A stretch of DNA of 32,100 nucleotides from Acidobacteriaceae bacterium (lineage in GTDB: Bacteria > Acidobacteriota > Terriglobia > Terriglobales > Acidobacteriaceae): positions 1 to 32,100 of the forward strand of contig DAHUZH010000032.1 in NCBI GenBank assembly GCA_027306695.1. The letters run 5' to 3'. Of this stretch, positions 9,062 through 16,553 are shown in pieces. Made by a program: the position numbers and the translations under genes. The notes below the pieces were generated by a model. That model did not search any database and was not told the origin of the DNA. It saw nothing but the letters and a program-made list of their open reading frames with translations. How positions within the stretch are numbered: the first letter of the stretch is position 1; every line of letters begins with the position of its first letter.

Positions 9062-9739
9062 CTATTTTCGCTTGGGTGGGGGCTGCTGGCCTGGATTGGC
9101 CGCATTGCGCGCGATGGCGTTCGTGATTTCGAGAAACATCATGCGTAGCTCGAACAGCGCGCTTTCGAGCAGCCGCTGCTCGTCGGCGCTCAGGTTGCCC
9201 TTGGTCTTTTCTCCCAGCACGCCCAGCAGATCGATGGTCTGCCGCGCGCCCATCAGATCGATGCGTGGCTTCTCTCCCGGCTGCGTGCCTGCGCCGAGGC
9301 CCATCATGGCGGTCATGTACATGGACTGCACCAGATGCTCGAAGGACACTGGGCCGAGGCGGGTGGAGTCCGGCGCTTTGGCGCGCAGCATCTCGTCGAG
9401 CTGCTGCGTGGTCTGCCGATAGGCGGCATGCGATTCCGCAGTCTCCTGCGCGGTCGGCCCCTCGGGCATGGCGCTATCCTGCGTATCTGGCTGGGCGGCA
9501 TGCGATTCCGCCGATTTACCGGCAAAGGCGTTGATTGGCGTTGGGGCGGGCGGCACAGCGGTTGGACGGGCGGGGGGCTTTTCCGCTTCTCGCCGGGCTG
9601 CCTCTTGACGCTCTGCATCTCTGCGGTCGGCTTCACGACGGTCCGCTTCGCTCTGGGCGGCGGCTTCCGGGCGGATTTCTCCATCGGAGGAGATTTTGCG
9701 GCGGTCAGTAAATGTCACCTGGGGTTCTTTATCTGCCAT
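9062..9739 (-). CDS. DUF1844 domain protein
   Basis: This 225-residue protein has two halves. Residues 1 to about 125 are low-complexity and rich in Ala, Arg, Glu and Pro, probably disordered and locally coiled coil (the ADRREADRRDAER region). The C-terminal half carries a DUF1844 domain, with VSFEHLVQSMYMTAMMGLG and IDLMGARQTIDLLGVL, ending in helical ESALFELRMMFLEITN. DUF1844 proteins are small, conserved and of unknown function. The gene starts with ATG after AAGGAA and sits in the presumed operon between the ygfZ-like gene (54-nt gap) and the metallohydrolase. The family call is confident; no function is proposed. Confidence 0.85.
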   Translation of the reverse strand: MADKEPQVTFTDRRKISSDGEIRPEAAAQSEADRREADRRDAERQEAARREAEKPPARPTAVPPAPTPINAFAGKSAESHAAQPDTQDSAMPEGPTAQETAESHAAYRQTTQQLDEMLRAKAPDSTRLGPVSFEHLVQSMYMTAMMGLGAGTQPGEKPRIDLMGARQTIDLLGVLGEKTKGNLSADEQRLLESALFELRMMFLEITNAIARNAANPGQQPPPKRK

Positions 9740-9794
9740 GGAACTTGTTCCTTCTCTCGGTTACGACTGGTTGATTGCAAAATGCGGCCACTTC

Positions 9795-10925
9795 TTAAGG
9801 CTGGACTGCCGTGCTGGCGAAGTCAAATGGAAGCGCGGCGGGCGTGACGGGCTGGGCATCGGCGGTCAGGCCAGTCTTGCGGTCCAATGCTTCCCGGCGA
9901 ATATGGCCCAGCGCGAGCACCTTTTCGCCGATTCCCGGAATTGAGATACGGGCGACGCTGGTGAGTTCGCCGACCGGTTGGCTCTCGGCAAGTATTGGAG
10001 TTTTCGCGGCGGGATCTCCGCTTTCCACTACAAAACCTCTGAATGCGCGGTGGACGTTGCCGCGCGAGCGAATTCGCTCCACAATCTCCTGGCCGAGATA
10101 GCAGCCTTTGGCGAAGTGCAGGGCGCGCATCTGGTTGGTTTCCTGCGGTAAATCGCGGTTGGTGATGTCGATGGAATATGCAGGCGTCCCTTCGAGGATG
10201 CGCAATTGTTCGAGCGCGTCCGCGCCGCACGGGGCAGCACCCGCGTCCACGAGCATCTTCCATAAGTCGAGCACCCGATCTTGCGCGGTCCAGATTTCAT
10301 AACGCGGCACGCGCGGACTGTGCGCCGCAACAAGGACGACGGGATGGTCCCGCCAGACCGCTTCGGTGAGATGCATCGGTGAAAGGGCGGCAACCGGCAG
10401 GCCAACAGCGGCAAGCTTGTTCGCGGCATCTGGCCCGGCGATGCCGATGGCAGTCCATCCCTGCGCGGGTTCGAGCACCACGTCGTCCATGATGATGTAG
10501 TGGTCGAGAAATGCTGCGAGCGTCTCGATCTGTGCGCGGTCTGTCTGGAGCCACAGCGAATCGACGCGCCGGTAGATATCGATGTCGCCTTGAATGCGGC
10601 CCTGGGCGTTCAATACGAAGGCGTAACAGCCGGAATTTTCTTCCAGGCCATTGACGGAGTTCGTGACCATGCCGTTCAGCCAGCGTACGCGGTCTTCACC
10701 GGAGCAGCGAAGAAATGTGCGCCAGCCTAGGTCATACACGCCCGCGCGGGTCAGCAGTGCGGCCAGTTCTTCCGAAGCGCTCGAAAAAAAACTTGCAGTC
10801 TGCGCGCCGCGATAGTCCCTGAGAGAGGCAGATGCCTGCAAGGCAGCCGCCAAAGGAGTGACGGCCGTTCCTGCCGTGGGATTCCCAGAGTGGACTTCGA
10901 GCGGGTTGGAGATGGGGTGACTCAT
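9795..10925 (-). CDS. YgfZ/GcvT-family folate-binding protein
   Basis: This 376-residue protein belongs to the GcvT/YgfZ family. The YgfZ signature K273-G-C275-YLGQE followed by ERIRSRGNVHR is clear and separates it from true aminomethyltransferases. In E. coli, YgfZ uses tetrahydrofolate and this Cys to support assembly or repair of certain Fe-S enzymes such as MiaB. The N-terminal part contains DLGWRTFLRCSGEDRVRWLNGMVTN, as in the family. Start at 10925 is chosen because the longer upstream frame adds 141 low-complexity residues, overlaps the oppositely transcribed neighbour and lacks family resemblance. It is the first gene of a likely four-gene minus-strand operon ending in ribF. Confidence 0.9.
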   Translation of the reverse strand: MSHPISNPLEVHSGNPTAGTAVTPLAAALQASASLRDYRGAQTASFFSSASEELAALLTRAGVYDLGWRTFLRCSGEDRVRWLNGMVTNSVNGLEENSGCYAFVLNAQGRIQGDIDIYRRVDSLWLQTDRAQIETLAAFLDHYIIMDDVVLEPAQGWTAIGIAGPDAANKLAAVGLPVAALSPMHLTEAVWRDHPVVLVAAHSPRVPRYEIWTAQDRVLDLWKMLVDAGAAPCGADALEQLRILEGTPAYSIDITNRDLPQETNQMRALHFAKGCYLGQEIVERIRSRGNVHRAFRGFVVESGDPAAKTPILAESQPVGELTSVARISIPGIGEKVLALGHIRREALDRKTGLTADAQPVTPAALPFDFASTAVQP

Positions 10926-11013
10926 GCTGGTGGGGTGCGCGGCCAATCCACGCAACGGTACACTCAAAATTATAGCGGTCGGGCAAGGACAAGCAGGTTT
11001 GGGAAGAGGTTGC
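10926..11013. promoter_or_regulatory. Divergent promoter region between ygfZ-like and metallopeptidase genes
   Basis: This 88-nt gap must hold promoters for both directions. On the minus strand there is a perfect TATAAT at 10974-10969, about 44 nt before the ygfZ-like start. Minus-strand TTGTCC (10992-10987) is only 12 nt away, too close for a standard -35. For the plus gene I see only GGGAAGAGG, a good ribosome binding site, and no clear promoter. Confidence 0.35.
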
Positions 11014-12705
11014 ATGAAGAAAGACATATCGTTGCTGGCGCGCGGCATCGCGGGACGTAGGAGTGTTTGCGGATGCTGGCGCGCATGGCTATTACGGGTG
11101 GGCGTGGTTCTCACTTGCGCCGGGTGGACGCTGTTCCCGCTAAGCGCACAGTCTAGTGCTCCGCAGTCCAGTGCGCCGCAGGGAAGCACTTCGCAGGCAG
11201 GCGCACCGCAGTCCAAGCCTTCGCAGCCCAATGCGAACCAGCCCACGCACATTACGCCCGAGCAGGCCCAACAGCTCTTCGGCTCCGTCGATGCAATTTT
11301 GCAGTTTGACAGCCAGGACACGGGCCTTCCAATTCTGCATCCCGTCAAGCGCAGCCTGGTGACTCGCGATGAAGTGGAACACTACTTGATGCAGCAGTTG
11401 CACGATGACCGCGATGCAAAGCGGCTGCAACGAAGTGAACTGGTGTTGAAGAAATTCGGTCTGCTCGACCGGGATTTTCAACTCCAGCCGTTTTTGATTC
11501 GGCTGCTGCGCGAGCAGATTGCAGGCTATTACAACGACAAGACGAAGACAGTAAATCTGCTGGACTGGATTCCGCCGGAGGAGCAGAAGCCGGTGCTGGC
11601 GCATGAGTTGACCCATGCGCTGCAGGACCAGCACATCCACCTGGAAAAGTGGGACGCGCAGAGCGACCAGACCGTCGCGAAAAACGTGAAGCAGGACAAC
11701 CGCCATATCGCCACCGATGAGGAAGACACCGTGCGCGATGCTGTGGTGGAAGGGCAGGCAATGGCGGTCTTTCTCGACTATTCTCTTGCGCCCAGCGGAA
11801 AAAATATCCTGACTGCGCCGGGTGTTGTGGACAAAATGAACGAGGCGATGAGCGACGATTCGGATTCCTCCGTCCTCTCGAACGCTCCCTTGCTGCTGCA
11901 ACGGTCGCTGCTGTTTCCTTATGTCGATGGGTTGAATTTTGTTCGTACGGTGCTGGCTGCAAAAGGCAAACATGCCGCGTTTGCCGGGATGCTGGACCAT
12001 CCACCTTCCTCGACCTATGAGGTCATGACGCCGAAGGTCTACCTCAATCATGAAAGCGTGCCGCTGCTACGCATGCCGGACATTCATCCTTTAATTGATG
12101 CGGATTATCGACCGTATGACATTGGCGTGATGGGCGAGTTCGATGTGCAGATTGTGACGGAACTTTTTGGCGGCCAAGCTGCGGCCAAAGCACTGGCCCC
12201 GGCGTGGCGCGGCGGTATTTACTATACGGCTCAAATCAAAGCGGCGAAGACCAGTGAACAGCAGGATTCTTTGGGATCGCTCGCACTGCTGTACCTGTCG
12301 CGCTGGGCGACTCCGGCGGCGGCACAGTCTTTTGCTGCGATTTATGCGCGGGAAGTTTCCCGCAAGTACGAGCACGCCGTCGCGCAGCCCGGCGAAAGCG
12401 CGCAGGAAGAAAACGCAGGCACTGTCAGCCGCGTATGGACGACTCCCGAAGGCCCGGTGCTGATCGTCGTTTCCGGGCGGACGGTCTTCATCAGTGAAAG
12501 TTTCCCGATGGATCTGGCGCGCAAGCTCCAACTGGTGATGATGGGCAGCATCGTGAACAGCTCTGGTACTGAAGTCGTGCAGAATGTATTGCCGCAGAAA
12601 GACCTGACGGCGGATTTGCGGCACTTGCTGTTGGCCGTAGGCGCTCCGCGCGTAGCACTGCAATCTTGCGTGCGGAGTCCATGGGCCGAGACAGTTCAAA
12701 AATAA
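11014..12705 (+). CDS. Secreted putative zinc metallopeptidase (HExxH)
   Basis: This 563-residue protein is probably exported. A basic N-terminus is followed by a hydrophobic run ending in FPLSAQS (about 46), then a low-complexity Ser/Ala/Pro/Gln region (about 48-85) that looks like a flexible linker. The zinc motif is H197-E198-LT-H201 in VLAHELTHALQDQH. E246 in DAVVEGQAMA is a good candidate for the third ligand, as in gluzincins. The pattern AGYYNDKTKTVNLL just before HExxH is common in uncharacterised bacterial peptidases of this kind. Substrate and exact MEROPS family are not recognised. Start 11014 follows GGGAAGAGG; the longer frame from 10924 is rejected. It is divergent from the ygfZ-like gene and probably monocistronic. 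Confidence 0.75.
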   Translation: MKKDISLLARGIAGRRSVCGCWRAWLLRVGVVLTCAGWTLFPLSAQSSAPQSSAPQGSTSQAGAPQSKPSQPNANQPTHITPEQAQQLFGSVDAILQFDSQDTGLPILHPVKRSLVTRDEVEHYLMQQLHDDRDAKRLQRSELVLKKFGLLDRDFQLQPFLIRLLREQIAGYYNDKTKTVNLLDWIPPEEQKPVLAHELTHALQDQHIHLEKWDAQSDQTVAKNVKQDNRHIATDEEDTVRDAVVEGQAMAVFLDYSLAPSGKNILTAPGVVDKMNEAMSDDSDSSVLSNAPLLLQRSLLFPYVDGLNFVRTVLAAKGKHAAFAGMLDHPPSSTYEVMTPKVYLNHESVPLLRMPDIHPLIDADYRPYDIGVMGEFDVQIVTELFGGQAAAKALAPAWRGGIYYTAQIKAAKTSEQQDSLGSLALLYLSRWATPAAAQSFAAIYAREVSRKYEHAVAQPGESAQEENAGTVSRVWTTPEGPVLIVVSGRTVFISESFPMDLARKLQLVMMGSIVNSSGTEVVQNVLPQKDLTADLRHLLLAVGAPRVALQSCVRSPWAETVQK

Positions 12706-12748
12706 AGTCCAGAAAGATGGACGACCGGTGGATGGGTGTGTTGACGCA

Positions 12749-12770
12749 TGTGCCCTGCTCCGCAGGCACA
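12749..12770 (+). promoter_or_regulatory. Hairpin upstream of mtnP
   Basis: TGTGC, bulged C, CTGC, a TCC loop and GCAG-GCACA form a 9-bp stem with one bulge. It sits between a TTGACG (12741-12746) and a TATACT (12774-12779). Those two are 27 nt apart, too far for a normal promoter pair. No T-run follows, so terminator function for the upstream gene is doubtful. It may be a leader or operator structure. Confidence 0.35.
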
Positions 12771-12841
12771 CGATATACTCCATTTTGCGGCTTGGTTTGC
12801 ACTAGCCGGTCAACGAATCGAGCAGGCGAGCGTCTAAAAGC

Positions 12842-12875
12842 TACGAATAGCAACCATTTACGAATAGCAACCATT
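12842..12875 (+). repeat. Perfect 17-bp tandem duplication in the mtnP leader
   Basis: The unit TACGAATAGCAACCATT occurs twice head to tail with no mismatch. The second copy ends directly against the AAGGAG ribosome binding site of mtnP at 12876. It looks like a recent slippage duplication, although it could alter leader structure. Confidence 0.85.
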
Positions 12876-12892
12876 AAGGAGTACACCCAAAG

Positions 12893-13756
12893 ATGTTTCA
12901 TGCGGAAATTGGCATCATTGGAGGCAGCGGACTGTATCACATGCCCGGACTTACCAACGTGCGCGAGGAGCAGATCAGCACGCCATTTGGAGATCCCTCC
13001 GATTGGTTGACGTTTGGCGAACTGCAAGGGCGCAAGGTGGCGTTTCTCGCCCGGCATGGCCGTGGACATTGCCTGTTGCCGACCGACATCAACTATCGCG
13101 CAAACATTTATGCGATGAAGCAGGTCGGAGTGAACGCCATTCTTTCGATTTCCGCCGTCGGTTCGCTGAAGGAAGAACACAGGCCGGCGACATTTGTGGT
13201 CCCCAACCAGTTCATCGACCGGACCTACGCGCGGCGCAGCACGTTCTTTGGCCCAGACATCGCGGTGCATGTATCGATGGCCGATCCCGTGTGTTCTGAA
13301 ATCGGCAACACGCTAATGGCCGCGTGCGGCAGCAGCAACGTAACGGCAAGCAAGGGCGGGACCTACGTGTGCATGGAAGGCCCGCAATTTTCCACGCGCG
13401 CGGAGTCGAACCTGTATCGCTCCTGGGGCGCAGATGTAGTTGGCATGACCAACCTGCAGGAAGCCAAGCTGGCGCGCGAGGCCGAGATTTGCTATGGCAC
13501 GCTGGCCATGGTGACGGACTACGATTGCTGGCATCCGGGTCACGATTCTGTAACCACAGAGCAAATCGTCGATGTGCTGGAGCAGAACAATGCGGCGGCG
13601 CTCAAGGTGCTCGACGCCGCTGTGGCCGCATTGCCGGCCAAGCGGAGCTGTCATTGCCAGACAGCGTTGAAAGACGCCATCCTAACCAAGCCTTCGGTTG
13701 TTTCTTTCGCCACGCGGCAGAAGTTGCGCTTGCTGCTGGAGAAACATCTACAGTAA
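12893..13756 (+). CDS. mtnP: S-methyl-5'-thioadenosine phosphorylase
   Basis: This 287-residue cytosolic nucleoside phosphorylase cleaves methylthioadenosine with phosphate to adenine and methylthioribose 1-phosphate, the first step of methionine salvage. Visible family marks are IGIIGGSGLYHMPGL at the N-terminus, the phosphate-binding ARHGRGH, NYRANIYAMK, VVPNQFIDRT, CMEGPQFSTRAES and AMVTDYDCWH. The TDYD stretch is typical of MTA/inosine-type phosphorylases with 6-amino purine preference. AAGGAG lies 11 nt before the ATG. No other methionine-salvage genes are visible nearby. The next gene, a PfkB kinase, starts 41 nt downstream and is probably co-transcribed. Confidence 0.93.
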   Translation: MFHAEIGIIGGSGLYHMPGLTNVREEQISTPFGDPSDWLTFGELQGRKVAFLARHGRGHCLLPTDINYRANIYAMKQVGVNAILSISAVGSLKEEHRPATFVVPNQFIDRTYARRSTFFGPDIAVHVSMADPVCSEIGNTLMAACGSSNVTASKGGTYVCMEGPQFSTRAESNLYRSWGADVVGMTNLQEAKLAREAEICYGTLAMVTDYDCWHPGHDSVTTEQIVDVLEQNNAAALKVLDAAVAALPAKRSCHCQTALKDAILTKPSVVSFATRQKLRLLLEKHLQ

Positions 13757-13797
13757 CGAAACCAGAAGAAAATCATTCAGGAAAGTCTTTCGTATAC

Positions 13798-14733
13798 ATG
13801 TCCATTCTCGTTGTGGGTTCGGTTGCATTTGACAGTATTCGTACACCGCATGGCACGGTCGACCGCTGCCTGGGCGGCGCGGCCACGCATTTTGCGCTGG
13901 CGGCCAGTTTTTTTACCCACATCCGTGTGATTGGCGTGGTAGGCGAGGACTTTACCGCGGAGCATGAGGCCGTATTTCATGCCAGAAAAATCGACATCGC
14001 AGGAATCGAGCGCGCCGCAGGCAATAGTTTTCATTGGACCGGGGAATATCGCGAGAACCTGAATGAGGCGCAGACGCTGCGCACGGACCTGAATGTGTTC
14101 GAGCGTTTTCAGCCCAAGATTCCCGAGGCGTACCTCGACAGCGAGTTCCTGTTCCTGGCCAACATCGATCCGGTCCTTCAGCATCAGGTGCGCAAGCAGA
14201 TGCCGCGCGTTCTCATGGTGTGCGGCGATACGATGAACTATTGGATTACCGGTCATGCCGAGAACCTGGCGCATATGCTGCACGATCTGGACGCGCTGTT
14301 GATCAATGACGGTGAGGCCAAGCTGCTGGCCAAGGAGGCGAACCTGGTGCGGGCCGCTGCGCGCATTATGGAGATGGGGCCGAAGACGCTGATCGTCAAA
14401 CATGGCGAGTATGGATCGACGGCATTTTTTGGCGAGCAGTCGTTTCCGGTGCGCGTGTGCAACCGGTTCTTCCGTGCTCCCGCATTGCCGCTGGAGGAAG
14501 TGGTCGATCCTACCGGAGCGGGGGACTCGTTTGCCGGCGGGTTCTTCGGTTATCTTGCATCGCAGCTGGAGATCACCCCGGCAGTTTTTAAGCGTGCGAT
14601 GTTTTATGGCGGCGTCATGGGATCTTTTACTGTGGAGCGCTTCGGCACGGAGCGATTGCAGCAGCTTACGCGGGAAGAGATCGACGAACGCTTTGGGCGT
14701 TTCCGGGAGCTTTCGCACCTCGATGCCGAATAA
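13798..14733 (+). CDS. PfkB-family carbohydrate/nucleoside kinase
   Basis: This 311-residue ribokinase-fold kinase transfers phosphate from ATP to a sugar or nucleoside. The start MSILVVGSVAFDSIRTPHG and the GGAATHFALAASFF segment fit the N-terminal PfkB signature. DPTGAGDSFAGGFFGYL is the C-terminal signature, with catalytic base D243. The start is at 13798, downstream of AGGAAAG; a much longer open frame upstream is only the shifted shadow of mtnP. Its substrate cannot be fixed from sequence. Its position right after mtnP suggests purine or methylthioribose-related salvage, which is inference. Its 3' end overlaps the next gene by 11 nt, indicating an operon. Confidence 0.88.
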   Translation: MSILVVGSVAFDSIRTPHGTVDRCLGGAATHFALAASFFTHIRVIGVVGEDFTAEHEAVFHARKIDIAGIERAAGNSFHWTGEYRENLNEAQTLRTDLNVFERFQPKIPEAYLDSEFLFLANIDPVLQHQVRKQMPRVLMVCGDTMNYWITGHAENLAHMLHDLDALLINDGEAKLLAKEANLVRAAARIMEMGPKTLIVKHGEYGSTAFFGEQSFPVRVCNRFFRAPALPLEEVVDPTGAGDSFAGGFFGYLASQLEITPAVFKRAMFYGGVMGSFTVERFGTERLQQLTREEIDERFGRFRELSHLDAE

Positions 14734-16354
14734 GCAGAGCACGCAACCCAGCGCCGGGCGCAGCATCGAATCCGCTACGGCTACGCTTCGCGAAGAATCC
14801 AAACTGGCGATGGCGGTGGCCGTTTTGTTGGCCACGGCTTCGCTTGTATATTGCGCGCGGCATCGTTGGTTGCTGCTGTATGGAGACGCGGTTGCGCATC
14901 AGCACATTGCGCGCCGCGTTTTCGATTCGCTCAACCCCGGCTTCCGGCAGCTTGGCTCGGTGTGGCTGCCGCTGCCACATTTGCTTCTGCTTCCTTTTGT
15001 GCAGCGCACCGACTGGTGGCAGAGCGGATTGGCCGGGGCGATACCGTCCATGGCGAGCTATGTGCTCGCGTGCATCGGCCTCTATCGTCTGGCGCGCCGA
15101 TGGCTCCAGCCCTTGCTGGCCATTCTGGTATTCGCCGCACTCGCGCTAAATCCAGGCCTGCTCTACATGTCCACGACCGCGATGACGGAGCCGCTGTTTC
15201 TGGCGTTGATGGTGTGGAGTGTCGTGTATCTCACGGCGTTTGAGTCTGCAACGCGCGAGGCGGATGCAAAGGCCGCACGCGCCGCGTTGTGGAAGTTGAC
15301 GCTGGTGCTGATTGCCGCCGTCTTCACGCGATACGATGGATGGATTTTAGGCAAGCTGGCGTGGATGCTGGTGGCGTATTGGACGCTGCAACGGGGCTGG
15401 TGGCGCGAGGCGGCGAATGCGCGCGCCCTGATTATTTGTACCGTGTTGTTGGTGGCCGCACCGCTGGCATGGCTGGGATACAACTGGCGCATCTATGGCG
15501 ACCCGCTGGATTTTCTGCGCGGGCCGTATTCGGCGAAGGCGATTGAGTTGCGGACGACGAAGCCGGGGTCGTGGCATTATCCGGGCTGGCATAACGTGTG
15601 GGTGGCGCTGCTCTATTATGTGAAGGCGGCGAAGATTGGAGCGGCGCCCTTGCAATGTGGTCGCTGGCTGTTGCTGATGGCCGCCGCGGGAACGGCGTAT
15701 GCGCTGCGCAATTACGGCAGCCGGACATTGCCTGCGGCGCTTTTGTTCTGGATGCCAGTCCCGTTCTACGCCTATGCGGTGGCGTATGGCTCGGTGCCGA
15801 TTTTTTTGCCGGTGTGGTGGCCGCACGCCTTCTACAACACGCGCTATGGCATGGAATTGTTGCCTGCGTTTGCGCTGTTCCCGGCATTTGCGGTGTTGGC
15901 GGTGGTGCGCAAGTGGCCGGAGTGGAGCCGGGCGATTGTTGGATTTGCGCTATTCACGATTGTTGCCAGCAACGCTTTGTTGCTGCGTGCGACGCCGCTG
16001 GTCTTGCAGGAAGCCAAAACAAATTCCGCCACGCGCATTCCGTTCGAGCAGGCGCTGGCGACCAGGCTGGTGCTGCTTCCTCCGCAGTCTAAATTGATGA
16101 TGTACACCTCGGCCCACATTGGGGCGTTGCAGCAAATTGGTTTTCCCTTGCGCCAGACGGTGAATGAAGGCGATTACAAGCTGTGGCAGTCGGCACTCAA
16201 TTCCCCGGCGAAGGCGGCGGATTTTGTCGTCGCCATCGATGGCGATTCGGTGGCGGACGCGGTGCGACAGCATCCGCAGGATTTGCAGCTTTTATTTCTG
16301 ATCTGTAGCACAGGCCAACCGTGCGCGCACATTTACCGCTCGACGGAAAAGTGA
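14723..16354 (+). CDS. Polytopic membrane protein, glycosyltransferase-like (ArnT/PMT type)
   Basis: This 543-residue integral membrane protein has roughly ten or more hydrophobic helices. After the first helix it has YGDAVAHQHIARRVFDS followed by GSVWLPLPHLLLLPF. An acidic residue in the first outer loop followed by a conserved hydrophobic W/P segment is the usual layout of GT-C glycosyltransferases that use polyprenyl-phosphate sugars. AMTEPLFLALMVWS and FTRYDGWILG fit the same superfamily. It would act at the outer face of the inner membrane. The donor and acceptor are unknown. The ATG at 14723 lies within the end of the PfkB gene (11-nt overlap). Confidence 0.75.
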   Translation: MPNKQSTQPSAGRSIESATATLREESKLAMAVAVLLATASLVYCARHRWLLLYGDAVAHQHIARRVFDSLNPGFRQLGSVWLPLPHLLLLPFVQRTDWWQSGLAGAIPSMASYVLACIGLYRLARRWLQPLLAILVFAALALNPGLLYMSTTAMTEPLFLALMVWSVVYLTAFESATREADAKAARAALWKLTLVLIAAVFTRYDGWILGKLAWMLVAYWTLQRGWWREAANARALIICTVLLVAAPLAWLGYNWRIYGDPLDFLRGPYSAKAIELRTTKPGSWHYPGWHNVWVALLYYVKAAKIGAAPLQCGRWLLLMAAAGTAYALRNYGSRTLPAALLFWMPVPFYAYAVAYGSVPIFLPVWWPHAFYNTRYGMELLPAFALFPAFAVLAVVRKWPEWSRAIVGFALFTIVASNALLLRATPLVLQEAKTNSATRIPFEQALATRLVLLPPQSKLMMYTSAHIGALQQIGFPLRQTVNEGDYKLWQSALNSPAKAADFVVAIDGDSVADAVRQHPQDLQLLFLICSTGQPCAHIYRSTEK

Positions 16355-16362
16355 GTGCTGTT

Positions 16363-16475
16363 TTCCTGAGCCCTTCGACTTCGTTCAGGGCAGGCTCCGC
16401 GAAGGGCCTTGTGTTTTCCTGATAACCGCAAGGTCCTTCGGTCGCGTCGCCGCGGCGACCTCAGGATGACAGGCT
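16363..16475. repeat. Compound intergenic inverted-repeat element (REP-like)
   Basis: The gap between the membrane protein and the kinase gene holds nested inverted repeats. GCCCTTCG (16370-16377) pairs with CGAAGGGC (16400-16407), and CCTGA (16365) pairs with TCAGG (16385). TCCTGA near 16417 pairs with TCAGGA near 16461, enclosing a GTCGCCGCGGCGAC palindrome. The CCTTCG...TCAGG and CTCAGGATGACAG wording resembles dispersed intergenic repeats I recall from soil Acidobacteriota genomes. Only one copy is in this window, so the repeat status is inferred. Confidence 0.55.
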
Positions 16476-16553
16476 GTTTGCTGCCGCGAACTTCGATGAA
16501 GTATGCGGCTTTCATCTCGACGCAACGTGCCAGCCGGTAGACTGGAGGCACGG

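Noticed and set aside
11140-12051. 303-codon minus-strand open frame
   Set aside because: It is antisense to the metallopeptidase gene, and its sequence is rich in Arg/Gln/Leu repeats without domain features.
12741-12779. TTGACG / TATACT promoter for mtnP
   Set aside because: The boxes are 27 nt apart, about 10 nt more than sigma-70 promoters allow, although TATACT alone could be a -10.
13777-14835. 352-codon minus-strand open frame
   Set aside because: It is antisense to the PfkB gene, which has clear motifs; no motif is visible in the antisense product.
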